The notes below the pieces were generated by a model. The model ran no database searches and was not told the origin of the DNA. It saw nothing but the letters and a program-made list of their open reading frames with translations. A DNA stretch of 64,000 bases from Perca fluviatilis (Eukaryota; Chordata; Actinopteri; Perciformes; Percidae), in the NCBI RefSeq assembly GCF_010015445.1, contig NC_053115.1, positions 6,059,576 through 6,123,575 on the forward strand, in the 5' to 3' direction. The position numbers and the translations under genes are program-made. This document shows positions 33,746-46,742 of this stretch, one piece after another; positions within the stretch are counted from its first letter, which is position 1, and the number at the start of each line of letters is the position of its first letter.

Positions 33746-35492
33746 ATGTAAAAATGTTGCTGCTGTGTACATGAACACGGCAACAGTATTAGATAATCAG
33801 ATTTTCAATAGGCTACCAACTTTTAAGTATATATAATATACATTTCTATATTTCTTGTGTTAACAGCTAGCATGCTAGTGGAATACCATGCTAGCAGATT
33901 AGCTCTCTAGCAATAGTGCTGGCTTTGGACTGATTTGTATTTTCTTATCTTGTTCCCATGCTGTCTTAAATTGATTCCTTAAATGTATCCTGTGCTTGTG
34001 TGGCGCGGAACAGTGCATAATGCAGCATTTGTCATTTACACAAACAGAGCCCAGGGACACTAAAATGTGTGGTTTTCATAGTCGTAGTCACAAAATTGTC
34101 AAAAATGCCTCATGTCACCACCACAATCAGAAGAGACTGGCCCGATCCGCCCCAATTGGAATTCATTTTCAATCAAGTTCAGGGGGGTGGTGTAAACCTT
34201 TCATCATCCGCTCAATAGAGAAATATTAGCACCTAATTATTATGTAAACACTTAATCCAATTGTAACTCTCTGGTTGGAATAAATATATTTTTTCTGCAC
34301 GTTGCTCATTCTGTGAGAACAATTTTCTGTCCCCAGTCTTTTCTTTGGACTTTCATCCAATGGCTCCTGGTGGAAGAAGGGGGGACCAACCATTCTTGAT
34401 GAGCTTTAAAGGATCTCTTTCACTCCTTGTATTTCTGGCAGAATAGACGCATCACAGTAGGCGGAACCACTTTGCGTACATTAAAAAAGTTATCTGATTA
34501 AATGCTTTGGGGCATGTAAACGTACATCTTATCCAATCGCTTTATTTAGCATCCACATAATTGGTTAAGTTGGAATCTCTAATCAGAATGATATCAATCG
34601 GGGATGAAGAAATATTGTCCATGTAACCGCCGTGTGATTATGAATCCTGAAATGTGGCGAGGACCGATTCGCCATCACAATCCACTTACACAGGCCCTCA
34701 AATGGCCTAACCATGTGATGGAATGTCTGGCCCAGGAGCCATCGAAGCTTCCCATGTCATTGTGTGTCAGCACTCACAAACACAACATGTATCCACCGGT
34801 CTCAGTAACTCCTGTGTGTGCCATATCCATGCTGGGTTTATTTACAGAAAGAACCTGACTGCAGCCTTCTCTTGCATGCCTCAAGTAGTCTTTTTCCCAA
34901 TCCTTTTGACTGTGCACAGGAAGTCATGGTTGAAATTGCACAAATCAGCTCATATACTTGTCAACAGTTTGATCCATTACAGATATCAATGCACTCCTTT
35001 ATGGAGAAAATAAGAAAATAAAATTCTGTCAGAGATCGATGTCAAGCTGAAGCTGTGATAAAAACTAGAATGTGAAAGCCGTAATAGCTTCTGATGCATT
35101 TCTGCTATCTAAACCTTGAAGTTGTTTCTTTTAAAAATGACTTTTTGAGAGCTTGGCCCATTGGTCCTTTCATACAACATACGATCAAAGGCACTAAAAT
35201 CACCTCTGTGCCTCCAGTGGCTCGCAAGACTTTTAAATACAGCATGTCATGCTGCTGTGAGATAATGAGCATCTGTTGCATATATTTTCATCTATAACTA
35301 CATCTATAACAAGACATCTAAAGCTCCCAGGCTTGTTTTGTCTACATTGCTAACGATGTCTTCATCATTTATAAACTAGAATAGAATAAAATCCAACACA
35401 TACATTAAGTGTTTACATGCAATGCAATATATATGTCACATATTGGGTAAGGTGACCAAACTCCCTTAAGCTCATCATAGTTCTATAAAAGT
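33746..35492. other. Gene-free stretch, possible MITE remnant
   Basis: 34220-34640 has ATGTAAACACTTAATCC and GCATGTAAACGTACATC facing each other, hinting at a degraded element like the one at 3970. Otherwise nothing is recognised. Confidence 0.3.
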
Positions 35493-35982
35493 TAGTCTAT
35501 ATCCACAATGTTCCACTTCCGGAAATTCCGGATATTCCACTGGATGTCACTCTTTTCGGATGTCCGTTTTCAGATGCCCCGTTACCTTCTGCTTCCAAAT
35601 TTTAAACTCCGGTAAATGTATGAGGACTGTGGTTAACTGCTCCTCAGATCTTTGCAGGGTAAAACCAGACAGCTATCTAGACTGTCTGTCTGATCTGTCC
35701 AATCTGAGTTTTCTGTTGCACGACTAAAACAACCTTTGAACGTACGCGCGTTCCACCAAAACAAGTTCCTTTCCGAGGCTATTTTGCAGAGGCACCATGG
35801 CTCCGCTCGGCGCTTAGCACCGTGGCTCCGCTCGGCGCTTAGCACCGCCCATGATGATCGTGATTGGTTTAAAGAAATGCCAATAAACCAGAGCACGTTT
35901 TTCCCCCATCCCGGAATGCTGTGTGGACTAGCCAGACCCTCCTCCGCAGCGCTGTTGAGGAAGGTCTGGCAATGCAAGACTA
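35493..35982 (+). mobile_element. TAGTCT repeat family, complete copy
   Basis: It begins TAGTCTATATCCACAATGTT and ends GGCAATGCAAGACTA. The flanks TATAAAAGT (35484-35492) and TATAACAGT (35985-35993) are 9-mers differing at one base, the right one displaced by two bases. An internal 21-bp segment (GGCTCCGCTCGGCGCTTAGC) is tandemly doubled near 35800-35845. The site GGTTTAAAGAAATGCC near 35866 is the empty counterpart of the MITE A insertion at 41584. Confidence 0.85.
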
Positions 35983-35993
35983 TATATAACAGT

Positions 35994-36739
35994 TAAAATC
36001 AAACTAACACAAAGGTGTGTTTGGTTTAGGATTGTCTGTCTCTTGCTGAAGTTGCTGAAATTAACTGACTCACCCAGACAGATATAAACCTCACTGGAAC
36101 ATGGAAGCAAAATTCACTCCACTTTCCCGCTGCAAAAAACATTAATCAGACATTCAGAGAAGATAATAACAGACATTACTCTCACCAGTGAAGTTTGGTT
36201 GCCATAGATATATATGGGGCTCCACCGATCCTTCATCTGACCCTCGGTAATACAGCCTTCGGTAAAAGTGAAAATGAAAATGTTTGTTTTTTATTATTCC
36301 TGTTTTTAAATCAGAGTTGCCATCTATTTCTCTTCACAGCGTCGTTTACTTCTCCGCCAGGCTCCGTAAGACGCGTTCATATCTTATTTATTTGGCCGGA
36401 CCTCTTCACAACTGCCTCCACACACTTTATTTGCTTGGTTAAAGGAAATAAAAACCGTCTTAAAATACATCCATGAATAAAACCAACCGCATTCCAGATC
36501 TGACAACATATTTCCGTTTTATGCTGGTTAGGATAGGAACTTTTTTTAAAAGCCAGGCCTTGTTTGTGGTAGTGGGCAGTGTGGACACTGTTGAAGCTCA
36601 GCATCAAAATAACTGAACCACCCCTTTGGAAATCACGGGTCGCTAGACACAGTGCCCTGACTGACCAAGGTGCAAACTAACGAACTAACCAACTTGTTTT
36701 TATATTATTTGCCATTTAAAATGGTAATATGCAAATAAG
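35994..36739. other. Gene-free stretch, nothing recognised
   Basis: Unique-looking sequence; no supported frame. Confidence 0.4.
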
Positions 36740-36929
36740 ATTAAGAGAATAAATCGTTTTGCAAGTACTTTTACTTTTAATACTTAAAGTACATTTAAAA
36801 TCAGGTACTTTTTACTTTTACTTAAGTAGGGTTGTCATTGTGGTACTTCTACTTTTACCAAAGTAAATATGTCTCTGGTTATTTGTACTTTTACTTAAGT
36901 ACTGAGATTCAGTACTTCCTCCACCACTG
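36740..36929 (-). mobile_element. hAT-like repeat end
   Basis: In complement it begins CAGTGGTGGAGGAAGTACTG and continues with AAGTA/TACTT words (ACTTAAGTAAAAGTACAAA). This is the terminus of a very common fish hAT-derived repeat. The other end is not identified. Confidence 0.6.
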
Positions 36930-38125
36930 CCCAACAGTAGCCCTTTTCTGTTATACTGTATGTAGACGCACAAATGTGTGGGTAGATGGGTGGATATGAA
37001 TGTGAGCAGAGATATGTGTCATGTATACATACAGTATATATGACAATATAAATGAATACATTGTCTCAGGATTTTCTTTATTAATGTATGTACTTATCAC
37101 ACATAATCCTTAAAATAGTTAAAGTAGTTGACATACAATATTCCTAAAATATCATACTCTATGTATACTGCACTATATTCAATAACATTAATATACAGAT
37201 TACATACACCGCATTGACATGCATCCAGCACTTCAGTTTACACGTGATACGTCACCAAACGTCACATGATACATCACACTAGCATACAGTAGGAAATGTA
37301 CTGTATATGTATATCCAAACTGTTCTTTTACATTAAAACATAGACTCCTGAAAACTCAAAGAAATAAAGCAAAGCCCTATTTTCCTCAACTTTGCTGATG
37401 CTTCAAACTAAATCCTTGTTAGAATTTTGAGAGTGTCCTGTTTGGAAAAAAAGTAAACAGTGAGTTTTTTCAAGTTAACAGAAGAGACGTAACCTGGAAG
37501 TGAAGTAACGTCTGATATTAACCCAAACTACAATCTCTTTCTAAACTTAAACAAGTAGTTTTTGTGCCTAAACTTTGTGCCTAAACCTAGCCGTTTTGTT
37601 ACGTTCTATGCTTTTGATATGAGGACAGAAAACGCTCCGGTGGGTCCTATTAGAGGGTGGGAATAAACAACCTATGTCGTCATATGTTTTGGAGGACTTT
37701 GCTTAACATAGTTCATAGCTTTTAATCAGATAACACTACAGATGTTTCCTACCACCCGATTTACACATTATTAACGTCTTTACGAGCTAAGACATCTTTA
37801 ATTGTAATGCTGCAAACCAATGTAGTAAATCAATTAATTAAAGCAAGCTAGTAAGAAGAACTTTACGCCATGGTTTTACGAATAGATGGTGCAACCGAAT
37901 CAAGTAGAGTCCACTCAAACTACTATTTCAGATCAGGATCCTCCTAATCTATTACTACCTTTCACTTGCTCACTCTTTTGTAGCTAAGAATGTTATTTTT
38001 CTTAGATGACACTTAATGTAAAATGATGTGACTCCCTTTGTGCCCTTTGTGCTCGAGCTCTGACTCAACTCTCACTGTTACAAGCTCTAGTAAATAAGTG
38101 TCTAAACGTGACTTGATGATTTTTA
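36930..38125. other. Gene-free AT-rich stretch
   Basis: 37480-37700 contains TTTGTGCCTAAACCTAGCCG, a phrase typical of dispersed fish repeats, but no boundaries are clear. Nothing else is recognised. Confidence 0.35.
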
Positions 38126-38696
38126 CTGTACGTACACACCGCCGTCGACTTGAGCTTCAAAGTTACCGGAAGTCATTCATTTTCAATGGAAGCCGGCTTC
38201 TCTCAGCTGCAAGAAGCGATAAATCTGTTGGCGTCACGTTTTAGGCGTGTTGAGCGACCAGAGCGTCAAGCAGAAAGTTGAAAGTGGGTCAACTTTATGG
38301 TAATGAGCTATGACGTACTTGGCGCTGGCTGATTCCAGAGAAACATACGATGTAAACTTTCGTTCCTACCACAAGCTGCACAGTTTCAGGATTCAGGGCG
38401 GATTATATTTCTTCCACGGAGCTCTGTCAGTTGGCCACAGGGCGGGATCGGGCGGTGATAAAAGAGGCGTCAGAGTTTCCCCGGTTTACAGCTCGGTGTT
38501 TTTCACTTTCACTCGGATGGTCCGTTAAATGTTAACGGTAATGTTAAATAAAGTAGTAAAGTGATCGAACGTAGAATGCTGCCACGTTGGAGTGGCCAAA
38601 GCATCAAAAGCTTCACCGTACTTTTTGACAAGCGTCCTTGACAGGGCGGCCAGAGCTTCTTTTGCAGCTCAAGTCGGCGGCGGTGTGTACGTACAG
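38126..38696. mobile_element. MITE with about 30-bp inverted repeats
   Basis: Left CTGTACGTACACACCGCCGT and right complement CTGTACGTACACACCGCCGC extend on as CGACTTGAGCTTCAAA versus CGACTTGAGCTGCAAA. TTA precedes the left end and TTG follows the right, a possible degraded TTA duplication of PIF/Harbinger type. It is 571 bp with no transposase. Confidence 0.7.
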
Positions 38697-38981
38697 TTGA
38701 GCTTGTCTGTGAGAACCCCAATTCAGCCTACAAAAGTCTCTTGTGTCAAGGTGTGGTGGAATTTGAAATAAGTCTTACAAAAATTATGTAAATTACTATT
38801 AAACTGTCACAATAGATGACGGAAATAAGAGGAAGCCTTTGTGGAAGAATGTCATGAAAGCAAGGACATCCCAGAGAATGGGTTAGCTACGACCTTGTGC
38901 GGTGATGGAAGCCAGCAGTGTTTTCTTCTTCTTCTTTTCAAATATAATGGAAAGCAAATGACAGGTCTTGTACTCCATGTA

Positions 38982-40450
38982 CAATAATAATAATAACTTT
39001 ATTTGTATAGCACCTTTAAAAACAGAAGAAACAAAAGCATAAACAAAACATAAATATACACAGCACATCAATACACATAACTATACATATGCAACAAAAG
39101 ATGAGTTAGCTCTAAAGCACAGGAAGGAGAAAAAGAAAATTCACAAGTAGATCGAAGAAAAGAAGTGGAAATAACAAGTTATAGGAGGACAGTCAGTAAG
39201 TGGCGATGAACAGAGAAAAGGCAAAAGGATAAAAAGGATAAAAAGGATAAAAAGGATAAAAAGATAAAAAGACAGCATCACATAAAAGCAAGTCTATAAA
39301 AATGTGTTTTAAGAAGTGACCTAAAAGAAGTCACTGATTCAGCGAGCCTTATCTCCTCGGGCAGGTCGCTCCAAAGCCGAGGCGCCCTGACCGAGAAGGC
39401 ACGATTGCCTCTGATTACAAGCCTCGACTTTGGAATGGTTAAAAGGGCCCCGCCCAAGGATCTAAGGCTGCGAACAGGCTCGTATGGGACAAGCATCTCC
39501 GAGATAGAGCCTTACGAGCCTTAAAAGTGATCAGTAAAATCTTAAAATCAATTCTAAAACGGACACGGAGCCAGTGAAGTGAAGCTAGGATTGGAGAAAT
39601 GTGTTGCCTTCTGTTAAGACCAGTAAGAAGCCTGGCTGCTGAGTTTTGAACCAGCTGGAGGCGGGATATTGATATGTGGTTGATGCCGGTTAATAGAGAG
39701 TTGCAGTAATCTAGACGGGAGAAAAGGAGGGCATGGGCTACTTTTTCCAGATCGTGCTGTGACAGTATGCTTTTTATTTTGGAAATGGTTCTGATATGGA
39801 GGAAGCAGGACTGGACAACTTTATTGATATGCGGGGTGAGTCAAAAATGACACCTAAGTTTCTGGCAGTGGGTTTGATATAACTAGATAGTGGCTGATGG
39901 ATGGTGTTAGGTGGATTGAACAGTATTATTTCAGATTTGGAGGTGTTAAATTGTAGAAAGTTATGGGCCATCCAGCGGTTCACATCTCTGATGCAGTCTG
40001 AGACTGAGGAGGTAAATCTGTGTGTCGTCAGCATAACAATGAAAAGAAGCATTATGCTGCTGGAGAAGTTGGCTGAGTGGAAGCATATAAATAGAGAATA
40101 AAATTGGACCTAAAATGGAACCCTGCGGTTGAGTTGTAGAGGAAGAGTTGTTGCCTATGGTGACAGCACAGGTTCTGTTAAAAAGGTAAGAAATAAACTA
40201 ACCAAGTGCAGTGTCCCTGATACCAACACAAAGTTAAAGACAGTTTATTAAAATGTTGTGGTCTATTGTATCAAATGCAGGTCATTGGTTACTTTAAGGA
40301 GGGTTGTTTCAGTGCTGTGTAAAGCTTTAAAACCAGATTGAAATTTCTCTAATAAATTATTGTGTGCCATAAAAGACAAAAGTTGGAGAGAGACCACTTT
40401 TTCTAAAACTTCTGATAAAAAGGGAAGTTGTATTCCATTTTGTAGATGTC
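38982..40450 (-). mobile_element. L2-clade LINE, 5'-truncated and decayed
   Basis: Minus-strand frames show, in order, a degraded reverse-transcriptase part (FQSGFKALHSTET near 40340; a YADDT-like site degraded near 40030), then SDCIRDVNRWMAHNFLQFN and SYIKPTARNLGVIFDS (39774-40052), then the C-terminus NRAFSVRAPRLWSDLPEEIR and SFRSLLKTHFYRLAF (39278-39496). The 3' end (about 38982-39010) is a GTGCTATACAAATAAAG-type tail running into ATT repeats, typical of L2. Frameshifts and stops interrupt it. There is no intact ORF. Confidence 0.85.
39222..39270. repeat. 9-bp tandem repeat (AAAAAGGAT)
   Basis: Four to five units of AAAAAGGAT lie within the LINE 3' UTR. Confidence 0.9.
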
Positions 40451-41231
40451 ATGAATACATCAAATCCAAAATGCTTCTTTGGTTTAGCAAATCTCCCCAT
40501 GCGCATGCATGTCTTTCAAAATTGCGTCATCATTGAACTTTACCACTTGGTATGAGTGTTTGAAAATAATTTTCCCACACACAACCTGCAGCTGTCCTTG
40601 TGTCCTTCGGTTTTTGTACATCCAGTCCTCAGCTGCTATTTTGATAGCCGAGGACAAAAATCCATGCTCTGCCAGTATGCTACTTTATGAAAGACTAACA
40701 CGTGGGGAGCAAGGCGAGGCAAGGCAGCCTCTGAGGTGCTTTGAGAGAATGTAATTTGAAGATTGGTGGCATGACGATTCTACATCTGAAAGAAAAGAAA
40801 TTTACCGGCTGTCAGCTTACCTTATAAATCCTTGGGGTGTGTTTTTCTTTCCTTTTTGCATTTCCTTATGTTACCAAACCAATGGGTTGAGAAGGGATAC
40901 AGCTACAGTGACGACTAGACGTTTCTGGGTGAAAGTATTAATATTATAATAATTATATTTTATTATATTTTGCGAGATTTGGCGTAATGTTGTGTAACTT
41001 TGGGCCGTAGCTGTATCCCTTCTAGCCACAACCATACCAATGCCTTCTCATGAACGTGTTAATATGATATTGTATGAAAAGGTATGCACAACAATTCGTA
41101 TGATATCTTACAAAAATACAGTGACCACTGACCAGTTACTTGACGGCAACTTGTCTTGTCTCCTCCCTTATCTTTTCTCTGGGATTGTCCCAGCAGGTGG
41201 GGCCCGGCATTACCAGGAGTCAGCCAACATG
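40451..41231. other. Gene-free stretch, nothing recognised
   Basis: Unique AT-rich sequence. The short frames have no recognisable product. Confidence 0.4.
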
Positions 41232-42231
41232 TAGTCTATATCCACGACGTTCCACTTACGGGATTGCTCCGTTGCCGCCAGAAATTCGCCGGATTTCACT
41301 CTTTTCTGTCGGATGTCGGTTACCTTCCGCTTTCTTTGTGTTGGAATTTAAAACTCTGGTCGATTTAAGGACTATGGTTAACTGCTCCTCAGATCTCTGC
41401 AGGGTAAATTTAGACAGCTAGCTAGACTATCTGTCCAATCGGAGTTTTCTGTTGCATGACTAAAACACCTTTTGAATGTACACACGTTCCACCAAAACAA
41501 GTTCCTTCCTGAGGCTATTTTGCAGCGGCACCGTGGCTCTGTCCGGCGCCTAGCGCCACTCCTGAAGATTGTGATTGGTTTAAAGGTCCTATGACATGCT
41601 GCTTTTTGGATGCTTTTATATAGGCCTTAGCGGTCTCCTAATACTGTATCTGAAGTCTCTTTCCCGAAATCCAGCCTTTGTGCAGAATTACAGCCACTAG
41701 AGCCAGTCCCACAATGAGCTTTCCTTAGGATGTGCCATTTCTGTGTCTGTAGCTTTAAATGCTATTGAGGAGGAGAGAGGGGGGGCAAGGTGGAAGGTGG
41801 GGGTGTGGCCTTGACCAACTGCCACTTTGCTTGTTTGCAAGCCATGATGTCTCTCTCTTTCTCATGGGCGGGCCAAATTCTCTGGGCGGGCAAAGCAGAG
41901 AAAGGAGAGGTAACCTTGCTCCTTATGACCTCATAAGGAGAAGATTCCAGATCGGCCCATCTGAGCTTTCATTTTCTCAAAGGCAGAGCAGGATACCCAG
42001 GGCTCGGTTTACACCTATCGCCATTTCTAGCCACGAGGGGACCATAGGCAGGCTGGGGGAACTCATATTAATGTTTAAAAAAACTCATAAAGTGACATTT
42101 TCAGGCCATGGGACCTTTTAAAGAAATGCCAATAAACCAGAGCACGTTTTTGTCCCATCCCGGAATGCTGTGTGGACTAGCCAGACCCTCCTACACAGCG
42201 TTGTGGAGGAAGGTCTGGCAAAGCAAGACTA
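41232..42231 (+). mobile_element. TAGTCT repeat family, interrupted copy with 9-bp duplication
   Basis: It begins TAGTCTATATCCACGACGTT and ends GGCAAAGCAAGACTA. The 9-mer GCCAACATG flanks it exactly on both sides (41223-41231 and 42232-42240). The copy is split by MITE A at 41584-42117; without it the length would be about 460 bp, like the other complete copies. Confidence 0.9.
41584..42117 (-). mobile_element. TTAA-flanked MITE, family A, copy 3, nested
   Basis: It begins AGGTCCTATGACATGCTG and ends GGCCATGGGACCTT. TTAA lies on both sides (41580-41583 and 42118-42121). The uninterrupted site in the sister copy near 35866 reads GGTTTAAAGAAATGCC, so a single TTAA was duplicated. Only one 46-bp unit is present, unlike the four and fourteen units of the other copies. 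Confidence 0.9.
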
Positions 42232-42240
42232 GCCAACATG

Positions 42241-44078
42241 AAACCTTATACAAGAGGCTCATGCAATAGAGACGGAAAACAATGCTGATAATGTGTGAGC
42301 AAATGATGCTGGCATGTTGTATAGCAAAGAATAAGGGAGCAACAGCAGCGACATTATGTCATCCAAGGGGCTGATCCTCTGATGACATGCTCTGGCAGAA
42401 AGAATCAGATGTTTGCCCCAACCCCATAATCTAGCTGCATGCGTTCCTCTCACATGTTTATGGATGTGGAGCAAATGAGATTGGAGATGGTACAGAGGGA
42501 TAGGCTCAGAGGATAAGCTCTGGCTGTAATGCAGTCTGTGAAATCCAACATTTATTTCCAGTTGTAAACTACATGGTTCATCCTCTGGCACTCTGCTGGT
42601 TGAGCCACAGAGGGAAGGATGTAAGCACTACATCACGCCTCCCTTTTTTCATGAGATCATATAACCATTAGTTAAAACCAACACCACTGCCAAAGGGGGT
42701 AGGTCATTGGAGCCAGTAATCTCTGTTGACACACTGGGGAGCTGAGGATGTCAAGCCTGTCAGGTTGCCCAACACTCCCGTCTTGATGCTTTTTTAAACC
42801 CCCGCACCTCCATAAAAATGTGTCTGGTAATAAATTACTTTTTAAATTTAGGAGATCATATTCTCAATAAATTGGGGGTAATTAGAGAAACATATGAGAC
42901 AAAGGCCCCTAAAGATAATAGTAATAATCCATTCATATGTCATAAAACCAAATAATGATAAGTCCTGTCTCCCGGTAACACAAAAAAAGTAAAAAAAAAA
43001 AAATTAAATATAAGCAATCACTTGAGGCAGTACCAAATTAGATTTTTACTGATGTGCAGCTTCACTTCACTTTTGTTCAGATTGTTCAGCTCTCTGTTTT
43101 AAGGCCCTTGGTTCGTGTTCTTTGATTCACCTCAGAACAATACATAAAATAACATGAATGCTTTTAAAATGATATGAGATGCTGACACCACAGAACCAGC
43201 ACATTGAGATTAAAGGGTATGCTGTTATTGTACCTGGATATTGTTCCTTTCAATCATCAATGAATAAAACTCATGTGAAATCGATATACTTCTGAGTGAT
43301 GGATGCATTTTGGAGGCAGTCAGCTGGTAGTACCTTGAGTCAAAACTACACAATGTGTAGCTGCTATTAGTTGTTATGCTACACACAGATGGAAGCCACT
43401 TTCTGATGATGTTAAATGAACCCCAACTCTAGCCACTTTCAAATCTAAATCAACAACTCTGCTATTCTCTCGTACCTATGATTGATTAAGTATCTTTACT
43501 GTACTTTTCTTTCCCTTGTTTAATTTGGAGCAACGTATTACTGCACTGTCACTGCACTAAACTACATGCTGGTCTTTCTGAAATTTCTCATTTTAGTCTA
43601 TTAAAACTGGTTTCCCCCCTTTGGATTGGCCTGTTTGAAACTTCCCTTGCCTTGCATGATTTTCATTGTTCAATATAATAGATGTATGGGTCACTACCGC
43701 ATGCTTTATTTTATTCTTGTCGTCCTGCGTGACTCAGTTGTCAGTGTCACTCTGCCGGGCTGTGATGAAGACAGATTTAGCTCTGAAGTGTTGATTGGCC
43801 ATGTCAGTCAGCTACACAAGAGGTGCCACTGCTCTGAAATTCATCAATGTCAGGCTCCTTCGCTAATCTGAGTTCTCCACAGCTTGCTCACTCATCATCA
43901 TCATCATCATTTGCATTTGTTTGCAATGTCAGGTTCCTTTTGCCGCTTTTAAATGTCAAAAATAAAATCTGCTCGAAGAAAAACATACAATTGTGGTTGT
44001 TTGAAAAGGTGTACAGTGGCTCTCTGTATTCCAAAGTGTGACGACTATTGGAGGGCTGCAAAAGATTTTCAGATGATT
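42241..44078. other. Gene-free stretch, nothing recognised
   Basis: Contains a short (CAT)n run at 43895-43915. No gene or named repeat is seen. Confidence 0.4.
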
Positions 44079-44270
44079 GGGCGCCTGGGTAGCTCACCTT
44101 GTAGAGCAAGCAACCATATATAGAGGTGTACCCCTCGATGCAGTGGCTGCTGGTTCGACTCCGACCTGCAGCCCTTTGCTGCATGTCGTTCCCCCTCTCT
44201 CTCCCCCTTCATGTCTTCAGCTGTCCTATCAAGTAAAGGCCTAAAATGGGCAAAAAAGAAAAACTTTTAA
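44079..44270 (+). repeat. tRNA-derived SINE, plus-strand copy
   Basis: It starts GGGCGCCTGGGTAGCTCACC (A box around 44090) and has the B box GGTTCGACTCC at 44152-44162. It continues CAGCCCTTTGCTGCATGTCG, CTTCATGTCTTCAGCTGTCC and AAAGGCCTAAAATGGGCAAA. The internal pol III promoter boxes and fixed body make the SINE call firm. Confidence 0.85.
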
Positions 44271-44370
44271 ACTATTTTAAAAGAATTGCTGAAAAAAAAA
44301 AATTGATTATCAAATTTGTTGACGTATAATCTCCTGTCAAGCGATTAATCAGTACTTGTTTCAGCACTAC
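44271..44370. mobile_element. hAT-type MITE fragment
   Basis: AAATTGATTATCAAATTTGT and GCGATTAATCAGTACTTG, followed by TTTCAGCACTA, match the ATTAATCGAT-type interior and end of a common fish hAT MITE. Boundaries are uncertain. Confidence 0.35.
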
Positions 44371-45000
44371 TATTTTTGAATTGGGACACTTGACAGATCA
44401 CCCCACTCATCGTGAGATTTATTATATTTGGATTGTAATGAATGGACCATCAAGCATTCATTCAACCACACAGAGGGGTTAGGGTATGGGTAAGAGATCA
44501 ACAATATATATTACGACTTGATGTGATTATTTGTAATGACAATTGTGACAATATCACCATGCATCGTGTTGGAGTACATTTATCTAGTATATGATCATTG
44601 TTGTAACTCAGAACAATATGAATTCACAGTTTGAAATAAAAAAGTGGGATGTACCACTCAAGTGTACTTCTTTCCAGTAGTGCAGTGGCCTCAGAAATAC
44701 TTTCATTGGCGAGTACACTGTGGAGAGTGGGTTTGAATGGATGTATTCAAAGCTGTGGCCTTGGAATATAAAGAGGTGGAGTGGAAAAATAAAGATGCTA
44801 GGAATATAACAGGATACCACACTACGTTTGCCCTAATCAAGACCATCTTCAGCATCTCTGAGTGTAAAATACGCTTTTGCTTCTGGCATTAAAACAATTC
44901 ATTTTAAAAAGGAAAAGAGCATTTTTAGAAAAATGAAAGGTATGGGCAATGTCATGTCAACTTTTACCTTGGTCTTGTTTTTGGTTTTGTAACTCCTGTG
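44371..45000. other. prok2 upstream region
   Basis: AT-rich unique sequence upstream of the prok2 promoter, without a recognised repeat or gene. It may hold prok2 regulatory sites; no canonical CACGTG is present. Confidence 0.4.
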
Positions 45001-45052
45001 AGGTGATTCTGGTGTGAGTGAGTCACAGAGTTTCTGAATGGCGGGCTGGGTT

Positions 45053-45058
45053 TATAAA
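45053..45058 (+). promoter_or_regulatory. TATA-box candidate of prok2
   Basis: TATAAA sits in GGGTTTATAAACCTCC, 144 bp before the chosen start codon. A start of transcription about 30 bp downstream (near 45085) would leave a 5' leader of roughly 120 nt. It would exclude the ATGs at 45070 and 45079 but keep in-frame ATGs at 45118 and 45124. Confidence 0.45.
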
Positions 45059-45201
45059 CCTCCGCCAGCCATGAACACATGAGTTTGAAGGCCACTTGTC
45101 TCTGCTGTCTGTCACGTATGCACATGCAGGAAGGTCTGTCAGCATCAGCATCCTTACTTTTCACCCTGGAGGGCACTGGAGCGCAAAGACAGCTCTTCAT
45201 C

Positions 45202-46643
45202 ATGAGGTCCTTCTTCCTACTGCTCTTCACCCTGTTGTTGGTGTCCCACGGATCTTCGGCAGTCATCACAGGGGTAAGTGAGAGCAAACAGGTAGATACC
45301 ACAGGGGTGTGATGGGAATATGCAAGTACTTGTTTTTTTAAACTATATTCACAAAGGAAAATGTTGCCTGATGTGTACTGCTTAATTGTATTTTTTTGGT
45401 CTGAAGGGCAAACATTTAGCATAAGTTATAACCAACAAAAAATGCTGTCATATTTTGACACTTCAAATGGAGGATACTTTGGTATGAAATTAAACTCTCA
45501 ATGCAAAAGAAACTGAAAGAAAATTAAATATAGTAGTAAAAAACACATCAAATAAGTATATAAAGTGACAGTAAAGGACAAAAAAACTTTTATTTGTGCG
45601 TGTATCATGTCTTATTTATGCTTAGACCAAAGACTCATTGTCACATTTATCTTCATCAAATGATTCTCCAAATAATTATGTAGGCTATAAATATTAGAAT
45701 TTTACTGTGCTTTTACTGTGATGGAAATTACTTATTATTTAGTATAATGTAGTTTTTTTTTGTTTACTTTTAAAGAGACTTACTAAAAAAGAAAGACAAA
45801 GAAATTATTTTCTTAAATTTCTCTCTGGAATTTGATGCCACACATACAACCAGTATGTGAGGCTTTTTTATATATATTCTAAAAGCATCAAGAGCTATTA
45901 TAATGTAAAAGGAGAAGTGCAGTATATCTATTCATTTATTCACATCCATTTATTACAACCCACCAGTGAAGTTGCAAATTCTTTTGAATGATTTCCCTTT
46001 CTGGATCAGGATTTACATAATTCTATGAGCATGGATCATGGCCATAACCTGCTAATAAAACAGCCATCCCTGTCACAACAAACCTCTGGTCGCTGATGTG
46101 AATTGAAAGAGGAGCAGGCAGCCATAAAACAGAAAGTGATTTTCATCCACGTCTGCCGCATGAAATCACTTCTGTTCCTCTTCATTGCGTTTCCTTCAGC
46201 TCGTCCAATGCGAGAACTGTCACTCAGCTTGTCATCCACACACTCAAAACAATAAATTCCTCCCAATCCTGAGGTGTTTTGTTGAGGTATGATATGACTG
46301 ATAGTGTAATAACATTATGCCATAATATACTGATAACGTAAGAGCATGTTTGCGGTATTTTGTGCTGCTAATACATTTGTCATCCATCACAAAAGCTCAC
46401 AACCACACTACCTGCATTTTCCTGTTAATATCACAATTATGAGTAGCTGGCTGTTCATTTGTCTTTTTTTTTCTATATGTTCGAAATAAAGCCTTCATCC
46501 ATTTATTCATTCGGACCACATTTTATTTGAAACAATTTTTCAAACCTGAAATGGTGAAATGGTCTCATAATATAACAGTGATATTACTGTAACAGATAGC
46601 AACAGTCATAAAGGTAATAATGAGTAAATATTAATATGTGTGT

Positions 46644-46679
<36 letters not shown>

Positions 46680-46711
46680 GTGTGCGTGTGTGTGTGTGCG
46701 TGTGTGTGCTG

Positions 46712-46742
<31 letters not shown>

